From NCBI GenBank assembly GCA_016870515.1, contig VGBL01000006.1:64038-128037 (forward strand): a DNA stretch of 64,000 nucleotides, given 5' to 3'. Positions 36,628-48,222 of this stretch are shown here, piece by piece. Position numbers and translations under genes: made by a program. The notes under the pieces were generated by a model. The model searched no databases. It had not been told where the DNA came from and saw only the letters and a program-made list of their open reading frames with translations. Each line of letters begins with the position of its first letter. Positions within the stretch are counted from its first letter, which is position 1. This DNA comes from Actinomycetota bacterium. Lineage in GTDB: Bacteria; Actinomycetota; Actinomycetes; S36-B12.

Positions 36628-37983
36628 GTGCCCGCCGTCGCCTGGTTCCGCCGAGACCTGCGCCTTGGCGATAACCCGTCTCTCGCGGCTGCGGCCGCGA
36701 TCGACGGCACGGTCGTTCCCCTCTTCGTCGTCGACCCCAATCTGTGGGAGCCCGCGAGCAACGTGCGCCGCGCATATCTCGTCGACTCGCTGCGATCGCT
36801 CGATCACTCACTCGGCGGCAACCTCCTGCTCCAGCACGGTGACCCCGTGACGCACGTCGTCGGGGTCGCGCGCGCGGCCAAGGCGTTGCAGGTGCACATT
36901 GCCGCCGACTACGGCCCCTACGGCGCGCGCCGCGACGAGGCCGTGCGCGCCGCGCTCGCCGATCACGGCATCGAGCTCGTCACGACAGGATCGCCATACG
37001 CTGTTGCGCCGGGGCGCGTCACCAAGGACAACGGCACGGCGTACCGCGTCTACACGCCCTTCTATCGCGCCTGGCTGCGGCATGGCTGGCGCGCTCCGGC
37101 TGCCGACGTCGACGCGGAGTGGGTGATGCCCGTGGACTGCCACGGCTACCCCGAGCGACCCGACCTGCCCTTCGACCTGCCGGCCGCCGGCGAACAGGCG
37201 GCCCTAGAGCGCTGGAGCGCCTTCCGCGCCAAGCGGCTGAAGGCCTACGACGACACGCGCAACCTGCCGGCTATCGACGGGACCAGCGTGATGGGCCACC
37301 ACCTGAAGTGGGGCGAGATCCACCCGCGCACGATCCTGGCCGACCTCGGCGACAGCGACTCCGAGGACGTCTACCGCAAGGAAATCGCATGGCGGGAGTT
37401 CTACGCCGACGTGCTGCACCAGCGTCCGGAGAGTGGGCGCGTCTCGCTCGACGCTCGCTTCGACGATGACTTCGCGTGGGACTCCGGCAAGGAGGCCGAC
37501 CGGATGTTCGAGGCATGGGCCAACGGCCGCACCGGCTATCCCTTCGTCGATGCCGGCATGCGTCAGCTTCTCGCCGAGGGCTGGATGCACAACCGCGTGC
37601 GCATGGTCGTGGCGAGCTTTCTGGTCAAGGACCTCCACCTGCCCTGGCAGCGCGGAGCCGCGCACTTCATGCGCTGGCTGCGTGACGGCGACCTAGCGAG
37701 CAACTCCCACGGCTGGCAGTGGACCGCCGGCTGCGGCACCGACGCCTCGCCCTACCACCGGGTCTTCAACCCCGTCGGCCAGGGCGAGAAGTTCGACCCC
37801 CACGGCGACTATGTGCGCCGCTACATCCCCGAGCTCGCACACCTGCCCGGCAAGACCGCGCACACGCCGTGGGATGTCCTCGGGGGCTACGACCACGACT
37901 ACCCCGAGCGTATCGTCGACCACGCCGCCGAGCGCGTCGAGGCCCTGGATCGATTCGCGGCCATGAAGGCCGCCACGGCGTAG
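36628..37983 (+). CDS. phr: Deoxyribodipyrimidine photolyase (class I)
   Basis: A 451-residue blue-light flavoenzyme that repairs cyclobutane pyrimidine dimers. The start is GTG 36628. The N-terminal antenna-binding domain begins AVAWFRRDLRLGDNP, and the C-terminal FAD domain contains WREFYADVLHQRP, TGYPFVDAGMRQL, NRVRMVVASFLVKDLHLPW and SNSHGWQWTAGCGTDASPY. Full family length. Indicates a light-exposed habitat. Confidence 0.95.
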   Translation: MPAVAWFRRDLRLGDNPSLAAAAAIDGTVVPLFVVDPNLWEPASNVRRAYLVDSLRSLDHSLGGNLLLQHGDPVTHVVGVARAAKALQVHIAADYGPYGARRDEAVRAALADHGIELVTTGSPYAVAPGRVTKDNGTAYRVYTPFYRAWLRHGWRAPAADVDAEWVMPVDCHGYPERPDLPFDLPAAGEQAALERWSAFRAKRLKAYDDTRNLPAIDGTSVMGHHLKWGEIHPRTILADLGDSDSEDVYRKEIAWREFYADVLHQRPESGRVSLDARFDDDFAWDSGKEADRMFEAWANGRTGYPFVDAGMRQLLAEGWMHNRVRMVVASFLVKDLHLPWQRGAAHFMRWLRDGDLASNSHGWQWTAGCGTDASPYHRVFNPVGQGEKFDPHGDYVRRYIPELAHLPGKTAHTPWDVLGGYDHDYPERIVDHAAERVEALDRFAAMKAATA

Positions 37984-38077
37984 GGGCTCCTGCCGATCTC
38001 CGGGCGTAATGCGCAGATGAGCTGCACATCTTGCCCGAAGAACGACCGGTGATGCGCACCTGACACACTCGCTCCTC

Positions 38078-38833
38078 GTGACGACGGTGGCGGTGCTCTC
38101 CCTCAAGGGCGGGGTGGGCAAGTCGACCACCACCCTCGGCATCGCCGGAGCCGCGTGGGCGCGTGGCGATCGCGTGCTCGTCATCGACCTCGACCCGCAG
38201 GCCAACGCGACGAGCGCGCTCGATGCCGCGCCCCACCCCTTCACCATGAACGACGTCCTGGCCGACGGGCGTCCGGGCATCGCAGCGGAGGCGCTGGTGA
38301 GCTCAGGGTGGGGTCGGGGGATCGACGTACTCACGAGCGAGGAGGCCCTGGCGCATCGCAACCGGCCCGAGGGGCCCGACTCAGCCACCCGTCTGCGGAT
38401 CACGCTCCAGGGGGTGGCCGAGGCTTACACCCTAGTGATCATTGACTGCCCGCCCTCACTAGACGAGCTCACGCGCAACGCGCTCGCGGCTGCCGATCGC
38501 GCGTTGATCGTCACCGAGCCCGGCTATTTCGCGCTGCAAGGCACCGATCGAGCGCTTCGCGCCGTCGATGTCGCGCGCGACACCTTCAACCTGCGCCTGC
38601 GCCCGGCAGGAATCCTCGTCAATCGCGTGCGGGAAACGCTCGGTGAGCACCGGCGCCACCTGCAGACGCTGCGCGATGACTACCCGAGCCTGCTCGTCGG
38701 CATGGAGGTGCCGGAGTCGCCGGAGATCCCCGAGGCACAGCGGGCCGGCGTTCCCATCCAGGCATGGCCCTCGCCCGGAGCGCGGATCGTGGCCAATGCC
38801 TTCGATGACGTGCTGGACGTCCTGATGTCCTGA
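38078..38833 (+). CDS. ParA-family ATPase
   Basis: A 251-residue P-loop ATPase from GTG 38078. The deviant Walker A motif is LKGGVGKSTTT (about residues 9-19), followed by VIDLDPQANATSAL and the Walker B-like VIIDCPPSLDELT. Such proteins place plasmids, chromosomes or protein cargo in the cell. No parB follows. Instead a small basic ribbon-helix-helix-like protein is encoded 12 bases downstream. A chromosome-segregation ParA would normally lie by parB near the origin, so this is an orphan positioning ATPase. Confidence 0.88.
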   Translation: MTTVAVLSLKGGVGKSTTTLGIAGAAWARGDRVLVIDLDPQANATSALDAAPHPFTMNDVLADGRPGIAAEALVSSGWGRGIDVLTSEEALAHRNRPEGPDSATRLRITLQGVAEAYTLVIIDCPPSLDELTRNALAAADRALIVTEPGYFALQGTDRALRAVDVARDTFNLRLRPAGILVNRVRETLGEHRRHLQTLRDDYPSLLVGMEVPESPEIPEAQRAGVPIQAWPSPGARIVANAFDDVLDVLMS

Positions 38834-38845
38834 CACGATGGGGCG

Positions 38846-39199
38846 GTGTCCACGCCCGAGCCGCTCGGCAAGGCCCCCGATGCTGAGGTGCATCCGGTCA
38901 CCGGGCCGGCCGCGACGCCCCGGTCCGCTGCCGGGGCACCTGCGCCGACGCCTGCAGCGCCCGCTCGGCCGGAGCGGGCTGCGGCCGACGGCAAGGGCAA
39001 GCGCAAGTCACTCAAGCGCAAGGGCAAGGCAACCTCCGACGCCCTCCTGGGCGCGCCTAAGGACAAGCTGGTCGACCTCGACGTACGGGTGCCGAAGTCG
39101 GTGCGCAAGCGCTTGCGCACCGAGGCGAAGGCGCGCGGTCTGTCAACCGATGCGATCGTCACCGCGATCCTCGACGCCGCACTCGACAACCAGCCCTAA
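38846..39199 (+). CDS. Small basic protein with C-terminal ribbon-helix-helix domain, partner of the ParA-like ATPase
   Basis: A 117-residue protein from GTG 38846. Residues 1-45 are Ala/Pro-rich and disordered. A Lys/Arg-rich stretch follows (GKGKRKSLKRKGK). The C-terminal 45 residues (VDLDVRVPKSVRKRLRTEAK onward) read as a beta-strand and two helices, as in ribbon-helix-helix DNA-binding proteins. It probably binds DNA and interacts with the ATPase through its flexible N-terminus, as small ParG-type partners do. This role is inferred. Confidence 0.7.
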   Translation: MSTPEPLGKAPDAEVHPVTGPAATPRSAAGAPAPTPAAPARPERAAADGKGKRKSLKRKGKATSDALLGAPKDKLVDLDVRVPKSVRKRLRTEAKARGLSTDAIVTAILDAALDNQP

Positions 39200-39216
39200 T
39201 CGGCGACCGCCCCTCA

Positions 39217-39298
39217 CCCACGTTGTGGGAGAAACAGTCGATGTAGCGACCAACCCGGCCCTGTTTCCACCGTTTGTCCCACAACGTGGGACAAACGG
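39217..39298. terminator. Nested palindromes in a convergent intergenic region, probable bidirectional terminator
   Basis: The arms CCGTTTGTCCCAC (39270-39282) and GTGGGACAAACGG (39286-39298) form a perfect 13-bp hairpin with loop AAC. A second element, CCCACGTTGTGGGA (39217-39230), is the exact reverse complement of 39277-39290. GAAACAG/CTGTTTC adds a further inverted pair (39231-39237 and 39261-39267). The block separates the convergent ribbon-helix-helix and MFS genes, so a terminator is the simplest reading; binding sites for the upstream protein are an alternative. Confidence 0.6.
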
Positions 39299-39316
39299 CA
39301 GGGGTCGGGGGCATCG

Positions 39317-40570
39317 CTAGGGGATGGGGCGCTGGGCGTCATAGCGCAGGAATGTCGGTACCGCGGCGACCAGCACCCCGGCAAAGAGGATGCACAGCAG
39401 CCCGCCGGACACCGCTGACACCGCCTCGCCGAACACCGCGGCCACCGCACCGGACTCTACGTCTCCCAGGCGCGGGCCGCCCACGACGACCACGGTGAAG
39501 ATGCCCTGCAGTCGTCCGCGGTACTCGTCGGGGGTGGCCGCCTGCAGGATTGTCGCGCGAAAGATCGCGCTCACGGTGTCCGCCCCGCCCGCGATGGCGA
39601 GCGCCAGGAGCGCCGCCGGCAGCCAGCGAAGCAGGCCGAAGACGGCGATTCCCGCGCCCCACACGAGGATGCAGAGGACGACCGCGAGTCCCTGGCGCTG
39701 GATGCGACCGAGCGGGCCCGAGAAGATGCTGGCGAAGAAGGCCCCGACGGCCGGCGCTGCCGACAGCAGGCCAACAACAAGGGCTACATCAGCGACCGAT
39801 CCGCCGTACCACATCGTGGCGATGGCCGGGAAGAGCGCGCGTGGCATGCCGAAGACCATCGCGACAAGGTCGAGATAGAAGGTCATCTGCAGATTGCGCT
39901 TGCCCTTCAGAAAGCGCAGACCCTCGATCACGCTCGCCCAGCCGCGCGGAGCGCCCTCGACCGAAGCCTCGGGCGGCAGCGCGGGAAGCCGCCACATCGC
40001 CCACACCGCGACGCCGAACAGCACAAGATCGATGGCGTAGACGATCGTGACGGTGCCAGACGCCGCCACCAAGAGCCCGCCGACGACAGGGCCGAGGGTG
40101 AAGGCGATGCTCCAGGTCAAGGTCGTGAGGGCATTGGCGGCTGGCAGCAGCTGGATTGAAATGAGACGCGGGATGATCGACTGGCGAGCGGGGTTACTGA
40201 ACGCGAAGAATCCGGACTGCACGGCGATGAGCGCATACAGGACCAGCACCGAGTCCAGGCCCAGCACCGCTTGAGCGACCAGTCCCAGGGTGCAGACCCA
40301 CTGGCCGACCGTCGACCACAGGGCGACGATGCGGCGGTCGAAGCGATCCAGCACCGCACCGGCGTAGAGCCCCAGCACAACGAGCGGGACGAGCTGAAAG
40401 AGACCTGTCAGCCCCACCGCCCACGACGACCCGGTGATCTCGTAGATCTGCAGGGCGACGGCAACGGTTGCCATCTGCTGGCCGACCGTGCCAATACTGT
40501 GGCCGATCCACATCCGCCTAAAGGGCGGGCTCACGCGAAGCGGCGTCAGATCAGCGAAGATCGAAGCCAC
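39317..40570 (-). CDS. MFS transporter (EntS-like exporter family)
   Basis: A 417-residue membrane protein with about 12 predicted helices. The start is GTG 40570-40568, one base after the pdxH stop. Segments RRMWIGHSIGTVGQQMATVA, LYAGAVLDRFDRR and PDEYRGRLQGIFTVVVVGG match the MFS_3/EntS branch, which exports siderophores, drugs or macrolides. Substrate unknown. Probably cotranscribed with pdxH. Confidence 0.88.
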   Translation of the reverse strand: MASIFADLTPLRVSPPFRRMWIGHSIGTVGQQMATVAVALQIYEITGSSWAVGLTGLFQLVPLVVLGLYAGAVLDRFDRRIVALWSTVGQWVCTLGLVAQAVLGLDSVLVLYALIAVQSGFFAFSNPARQSIIPRLISIQLLPAANALTTLTWSIAFTLGPVVGGLLVAASGTVTIVYAIDLVLFGVAVWAMWRLPALPPEASVEGAPRGWASVIEGLRFLKGKRNLQMTFYLDLVAMVFGMPRALFPAIATMWYGGSVADVALVVGLLSAAPAVGAFFASIFSGPLGRIQRQGLAVVLCILVWGAGIAVFGLLRWLPAALLALAIAGGADTVSAIFRATILQAATPDEYRGRLQGIFTVVVVGGPRLGDVESGAVAAVFGEAVSAVSGGLLCILFAGVLVAAVPTFLRYDAQRPIP

Positions 40571-40571
40571 G

Positions 40572-41240
40572 TCAGGGCGACAGCCGTTCGACGATCCAGG
40601 CGTCGGCATCGTCCAGGAGTGCATCAGCGCGAGTACGCCGGAACCGCAAACGATCGTGCAGCCGCGACGCGCGTCCCTGCCAGAACTCAACCGACTCGGC
40701 GACGACGATCCAGCCGCCCCAGAAGTCCGGTAGCGGCACGTCGCCCGGGAAGCGCTCGGCGAGCTCGGCGTAGCGCTCATCAAGGACCGAGCGGTCGGCG
40801 ATGACCCGCGACTGATGACTGGTCCATGCGCCCAGCCGGGACTCGCGGGGGCGGGATGCGAAGTAGTCGGCGGCCTCCTCGCGCGGAACCTCGACGGTCT
40901 CGCCGACGACGACCACCTGCCGGTGCAGGTCGTGCCAGGGGAAGACAAGGGAAGCACGGCGCGTGGCCGCGAGCTCAGCGCCCTTGCGCGACGTCAGGTT
41001 GGTGTAGAACGCGAAGCCTCGGGCATCGACGTCCTTGAGCAGGACCGTGCGGGCGCTGGGCGCGCCATCGGGCGACACGGTGGCGACCACCATGGCATTG
41101 GCCTCCGCGAGGCCCGCGGCGGCGGCCTCGGCGAACCACGCGCGGAAGTGCTGGAGGGGACTGGGAGCCAGATCCTCCTCCGACAAGGTGCCCATGTCGT
41201 AATGGACCCGCAGGTCCCGCAGATCGCGCTGCTTTGGCAC
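40572..41240 (-). CDS. pdxH: Pyridoxamine 5'-phosphate oxidase
   Basis: A 222-residue FMN enzyme that converts PNP or PMP to PLP. Family features: RTVLLKDVDARGFAFYTNLT (FMN phosphate contacts), SRKGAELAATRRASLVFPWH, SRPRESRLGAWTSHQS, and the C-terminal EFWQGRASRLHDRLRF. Normal length. It lies back to back with citrate synthase, 63 bases apart. Confidence 0.94.
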   Translation of the reverse strand: MPKQRDLRDLRVHYDMGTLSEEDLAPSPLQHFRAWFAEAAAAGLAEANAMVVATVSPDGAPSARTVLLKDVDARGFAFYTNLTSRKGAELAATRRASLVFPWHDLHRQVVVVGETVEVPREEAADYFASRPRESRLGAWTSHQSRVIADRSVLDERYAELAERFPGDVPLPDFWGGWIVVAESVEFWQGRASRLHDRLRFRRTRADALLDDADAWIVERLSP

Positions 41241-41303
41241 GCCGCCATCCCATCACGGCGTCCCCGCCAGCGCCTCCCGGGGCTCGCGGGGTTGAATGGG
41301 GGC

Positions 41304-44791
<3,488 letters not shown>

Positions 44792-44814
<23 letters not shown>

Positions 44815-44878
44815 CCACGCCCACGCCGCAGGCAGCCAGCACCCCGAGGGTGATGAGACGACGCGTGCGGTGATCCAC
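44792..44878 (-). CDS. Possible 28-residue membrane micropeptide
   Basis: A short minus-strand frame from GTG 44878-44876 to TAG encodes a basic N-terminus (MDHRTRR), then one hydrophobic helix (LITLGVLAACGVGVVIAALV). It overlaps the convergent MFS gene end by 23 bases. The layout is typical of small membrane peptides but cannot be confirmed from sequence. Confidence 0.3.
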
Positions 44879-44914
44879 CCCGTCACTGTACGGCGTTCGC
44901 GCTAGCGTGCTGCC

Positions 44915-45184
44915 ATGAGCACGGCGTCCGAACCGTCACCCATGGACCGGATCCTGGCTGATCCCGCCCTGCGCTCCCGCGACGACAACGGGGTTGCCGC
45001 TATTGCCATCGGCACGGTCGCGTGGACCCTCGCCCTGATCGTCCTCGTGCTATTCGGGAGTGACTCAAGCGGAATCGACGTCGACCGATGGATCCTCGTC
45101 TGCGCCATCGGCGCTGCTCTCGGGATCCCCGGACTCGTGATCGTCATCGCCCGACGCGCTCGGCTGCGTCGACGTCGGGCCTGA
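44915..45184 (+). CDS. DUF2530-type small membrane protein
   Basis: An 89-residue protein with two transmembrane helices (about residues 28-47 and 60-79, AIAIGTVAWTLALIVLVLF and ILVCAIGAALGIPGLVIVIA) and a basic C-terminus (RRARLRRRRA). This fits DUF2530, found next to DUF3027 in actinomycetes. Its last 120 bases are antisense to the end of the convergent DUF3027 gene. Confidence 0.7.
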   Translation: MSTASEPSPMDRILADPALRSRDDNGVAAIAIGTVAWTLALIVLVLFGSDSSGIDVDRWILVCAIGAALGIPGLVIVIARRARLRRRRA

Positions 45185-45868
45185 CGTGTCGATGATTTCC
45201 GAGTGGGCGCCGCATCCGTAGTTGAGTGCGACGACACAGCCGTCAGCGGGCGACATGTCGTGCGCGCATACGCCGAACGCCTGGCCGAGCGGCCCGCCGA
45301 TGGGAATGAGGAAGCCGCAGGAGGAGCACGTAAGCGAGACCGAGCGCGCCATGGGGGAATCCGGGCCGCGCTCGCCCTCCACCCAGCGCTCTGCAGCGAC
45401 GTCACGGCCGTAAGACGACAGCACCCGCACGCGGCCCAGTCCGATCTCCCACTGTCCGGGATGGACCGGCGACTGACTGGCGGCCCCGTCGAGGTCTGCG
45501 CTCGCGGTGAATCCCGCGGTCAGTCGGGGATCGTCCGCGGGTGTCGCCCACACGGTGCCGACGCCGAGGTCGCCGGGTCGCACGCGCTCACTCCAGGGCA
45601 CCCACGCGGGCGCGATGAGCGCGTCCGCTCCGGGGAGGAGCACGACCTCGCTGACCGTCGCCGCTCGTGCGCGCGATGCGCGAGTGACTACCACGGCCCA
45701 GCGCCAGCCGACGTAGGCAGGATCCAAACACGCGAAGTAGTGCGTGACCACGCGCTCATCGTCGGAGTCGAAGCCGAGATGCTCGCCTACGGTGCCGACG
45801 GGGGCATCCTGGTCAGCCGCCTCGCGCGCAAGAGAGACCGCCTTGGCCATCACAGCATCGGTTGCCAT
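45065..45868 (-). CDS. DUF3027 protein
   Basis: A 267-residue cytoplasmic protein. The conserved part runs to about residue 225 and includes DPAYVGWRWAVVVTRASRA and a Cys/His cluster (LTCSSCGFLIPIGG, then VCAHDMS, YGCGAHSE) that could bind zinc. The last 40 residues are acidic and Ser/Asp-rich and overlap the convergent DUF2530 gene. Family function unknown. Next to DUF2771 and a cold-shock gene, a conserved actinobacterial order. The start ATG shares one base with the upstream stop. Confidence 0.85.
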   Translation of the reverse strand: MATDAVMAKAVSLAREAADQDAPVGTVGEHLGFDSDDERVVTHYFACLDPAYVGWRWAVVVTRASRARAATVSEVVLLPGADALIAPAWVPWSERVRPGDLGVGTVWATPADDPRLTAGFTASADLDGAASQSPVHPGQWEIGLGRVRVLSSYGRDVAAERWVEGERGPDSPMARSVSLTCSSCGFLIPIGGPLGQAFGVCAHDMSPADGCVVALNYGCGAHSEIIDTSGPTSTQPSASGDDDHESGDPESSADGADEDPSVDVDSA

Positions 45869-46422
45869 CAGGAGGCTCCGCTCGGTGACGAATCGCTGGT
45901 CGGCGACTCGCTGGTCGACGACTCGGAAGGTTGGGGGTCGGGTGGGGCGCCTGTGGTGGGGACGATGCGGAACACCCGCAGTCCCAGCGTCTCGGTGCCC
46001 TGGCCGGCGACGACTTGGAGCGCCACGCCCTTGGGCGGAACGGGCTGCAGATCGGAGTAGGTGGATCGGTAGTAGGTCGTGAAGACCGGCTCCTGGGTCA
46101 GCCGCTGCGATCCAACGACCGGATACCAGCCCAGATCCGCCACCTTGGGGTCCACGCTGACGCCCACGACATCACCCGACAGGACCGGCAAAGTCGCGAC
46201 CTGCTCACCTTCGAGCGCCTGCGTGAGGACATTCTGCGCGCACGTGTCGGATTCGAGCGGCTCGCCGCCGAAGGACCAGCACAGTGCCTCGCGATATGCA
46301 CTGATCGTGCCCGAGACCACGCTCACTCCAGGGGCTGGCTTCTCGCAGGCCGCAAGGAGAAGTGACGACGCGACCGCGAGGAGTGTGATCACCGCGGGCG
46401 CAGCGAGGCGGCGCACAGGCAT
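45868..46422 (-). CDS. DUF2771-type lipoprotein
   Basis: A 184-residue exported protein. The signal peptide ends with lipobox SLLLAAC (Cys26). The mature part has WYPVVGSQRLTQEP and QVVAGQGTETLGLRVFRIVP, consistent with DUF2771, and a Ser/Pro-rich tail. Function unknown; conserved neighbour of DUF3027 and the cold-shock gene. Confidence 0.8.
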   Translation of the reverse strand: MPVRRLAAPAVITLLAVASSLLLAACEKPAPGVSVVSGTISAYREALCWSFGGEPLESDTCAQNVLTQALEGEQVATLPVLSGDVVGVSVDPKVADLGWYPVVGSQRLTQEPVFTTYYRSTYSDLQPVPPKGVALQVVAGQGTETLGLRVFRIVPTTGAPPDPQPSESSTSESPTSDSSPSGAS

Positions 46423-46433
46423 GGTGGCCTGCC

Positions 46434-46817
46434 TCAGACGTCGAAGTCGTCGGCGACGGCGCGCAGGACAGCGGCGATCTTGCGAGACTGGTCATCAGCC
46501 GGGTAGCGCCCTCGCCGGAATTGGTTGGACGCTCCGTCGAGCAACTTGATGAGATCCTCGACGATCACGGCGATGTCTTCGGCCGGCTTGCGTCCTGACT
46601 TCACCAGGGAGACCGGCTGCTCGAGCACCGTCACCGTGAGCGCCTGCTTGCCGCGCTTGCCATCGACGATGCCGAACTCGACCCGGGCGCCCTGGCGGAG
46701 CGAGGTGACGGCAGGGGGAAGCGCCGAGGCGTGCACGAACACATCCTCGCCGTCGTCCGTGGTGAGGAAGCCGAAGCCCTTCTCCACGTCGTACCACCTG
46801 ACCTTGCCGGTCGGCAT
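46434..46817 (-). CDS. Cold-shock domain protein with C-terminal extension (CspB type)
   Basis: A 127-residue protein. Residues 1-65 are a cold-shock domain with RNP1 EKGFGFLTT and RNP2 DVFVHASAL, which bind single-stranded nucleic acids. A helical extension of about 60 residues follows (AVIVEDLIKLLDGASNQFRR), as in the larger actinobacterial Csp of this locus. RNA chaperone role expected. Confidence 0.92.
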   Translation of the reverse strand: MPTGKVRWYDVEKGFGFLTTDDGEDVFVHASALPPAVTSLRQGARVEFGIVDGKRGKQALTVTVLEQPVSLVKSGRKPAEDIAVIVEDLIKLLDGASNQFRRGRYPADDQSRKIAAVLRAVADDFDV

Positions 46818-46855
46818 GGTGTCCCCTCTATCTCGCCGTGCGGTGCCACATAAGG

Positions 46856-47131
46856 CTAGTCGGCGGCGCGCGCCAGCGCCTTCTTGGGTGGGGCCGTGAC
46901 CAGCCAGGGCTCATCGCCGACCCCCGGTCGCCACCTCATGCGTGCGGGCGTGGTGACCGTGGCGGGCAAGGTGACCCCGGCTGCGGATGCCACCGGGTGT
47001 GAGAAGGTCATCGTCAAGGCGGAATTGTCGACATCTGATTCCACCAGGCCGGCCTCCACCGAGCGGACCGCGCCGTGCAGTCGCAGGTAGGCGACGACTA
47101 GACGCTTGCCAGGTCGATCACGGCCGACCAC
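46856..47131 (-). CDS. Hypothetical protein downstream of the enolase-family racemase
   Basis: A frame of up to 91 codons, starting at ATG 47131 inside the end of the upstream gene. The middle (SALTMTFSHPVASAAGVTLP) looks protein-like, but no family is recognised. The overlap of 34 bases with the racemase gene could allow coupled translation. Confidence 0.4.
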   Translation of the reverse strand: MVGRDRPGKRLVVAYLRLHGAVRSVEAGLVESDVDNSALTMTFSHPVASAAGVTLPATVTTPARMRWRPGVGDEPWLVTAPPKKALARAAD

Positions 47132-48222
47132 GTCGTGAGCTCATCGAGGATCGCGGGCACCGGATCCACGCCGATGCCCGGTGCCGTCGGCACGCGAAGG
47201 CGCCCGTCGTCGAGCACGAACGGCGGGGTGATGTCGAACGCGTAGTAGCGACTCGATGCGCTGGTGTCGCCCGGGAGGGTGAAGCCGGGGAGGGCAGCGA
47301 GGGCGACATTGGCGGCCCGGCCGATGCCGGTCTCGAGCATGCCCCCGCACCACACCGGGACCCCTCTCTCGAGGCATAGATCGTGGATCTCGCGCGATTC
47401 CAAGTATCCGCCTACGCGACCAGGCTTGATATTGATAATGCTCGCGGCCTTGAAGGCGATGGCGGTGTCGGCCGTGGCCACGGAGATGATCGACTCGTCG
47501 AGGCACACCGGCGTGGCGATCTGCTCGGCCAGCAGGGCATGCCCGAGAAGATCGTCTTCGGGCAGCGGCTGCTCGACGAGCAGCAGGTCGAACGGATCCA
47601 TGGCGGCCAGCACGTGGCCGTCCGCACGTGTGTAGGCCTGGTTGGCGTCGGTCTGCAGCGGGATGGCGGGCCAGGCTTCGCGGATCGCGCGTACGGCCTG
47701 CACGTCCCAGCCGGGCTGGATCTTGAGCTTGACGCGACGATAGCCCGCTTCGACGTAGCCGCCCACTTCCTCAAGCAGGGAGTCGATGCTCTCGTCGACG
47801 GGGATGCCCACTGAGACTCCGCAGTCGACCTCCGCCCGCACTGCGCCCAGGTAGCTGGCGAGCGACTGCCCGTCTGTGCGCAGCCACGCGTCAAGGACGG
47901 CCGTCTCGAGCGAAGCCTTCGCCATGGGGTGACCCATGAGCCGGTTGAGGCGGCGGTTCACCACGTGTGGATCGAGGGTGCCATCTGGCACTGCGACGGG
48001 GATGAGGTGCTCGGCGAGCACGTCGACCGCTCCGTCGACGTACTCAGACGAGTAGCCGGGCCACTCCATCGCCACACACTCGGCCCAGCCGGAGACGCCG
48101 TCCTGCGTGACCGCCTGCACCAGTAGCACGTCGCGCGTCTCCTGCGTGCCGAACGACGTGCGAAAGGGCCGCACCAGGGGTATCTCAATGCGGTGGAGCC
48201 GGATCTCGGCCAGCCTGCTCAT
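47098..48222 (-). CDS. Enolase-superfamily N-succinylamino acid racemase / o-succinylbenzoate synthase
   Basis: A 374-residue TIM-barrel enzyme. N-terminal capping domain has PLVRPFRTSFGTQETRD. Catalytic features of the MLE subgroup are visible: RRVKLKIQPG (KxK pair), QTDANQAY (metal Asp), LLVEQPL (metal Glu), CLDESI (metal Asp) and IINIKPGRVGG (second catalytic Lys). The WCGGMLETGIGRAANVALA segment is typical of the NSAR/OSBS family. Overlap with a COG3375-type GNAT gene and closeness to an M20 hydrolase gene support the racemase role, but menaquinone OSBS activity is common in the family. Confidence 0.85.
   Translation of the reverse strand: MSRLAEIRLHRIEIPLVRPFRTSFGTQETRDVLLVQAVTQDGVSGWAECVAMEWPGYSSEYVDGAVDVLAEHLIPVAVPDGTLDPHVVNRRLNRLMGHPMAKASLETAVLDAWLRTDGQSLASYLGAVRAEVDCGVSVGIPVDESIDSLLEEVGGYVEAGYRRVKLKIQPGWDVQAVRAIREAWPAIPLQTDANQAYTRADGHVLAAMDPFDLLLVEQPLPEDDLLGHALLAEQIATPVCLDESIISVATADTAIAFKAASIINIKPGRVGGYLESREIHDLCLERGVPVWCGGMLETGIGRAANVALAALPGFTLPGDTSASSRYYAFDITPPFVLDDGRLRVPTAPGIGVDPVPAILDELTTWSAVIDLASV

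Noticed and set aside
37984-38077. Terminator or operator around GCAGATGAGCTGCACATCTTGC
   Set aside because: Only short imperfect arms pair; no T-run and no second copy in the window.
40815-41303. N-terminal extension of citrate synthase
   Set aside because: The open frame upstream is antisense to pdxH; family length and start context support ATG 41304.
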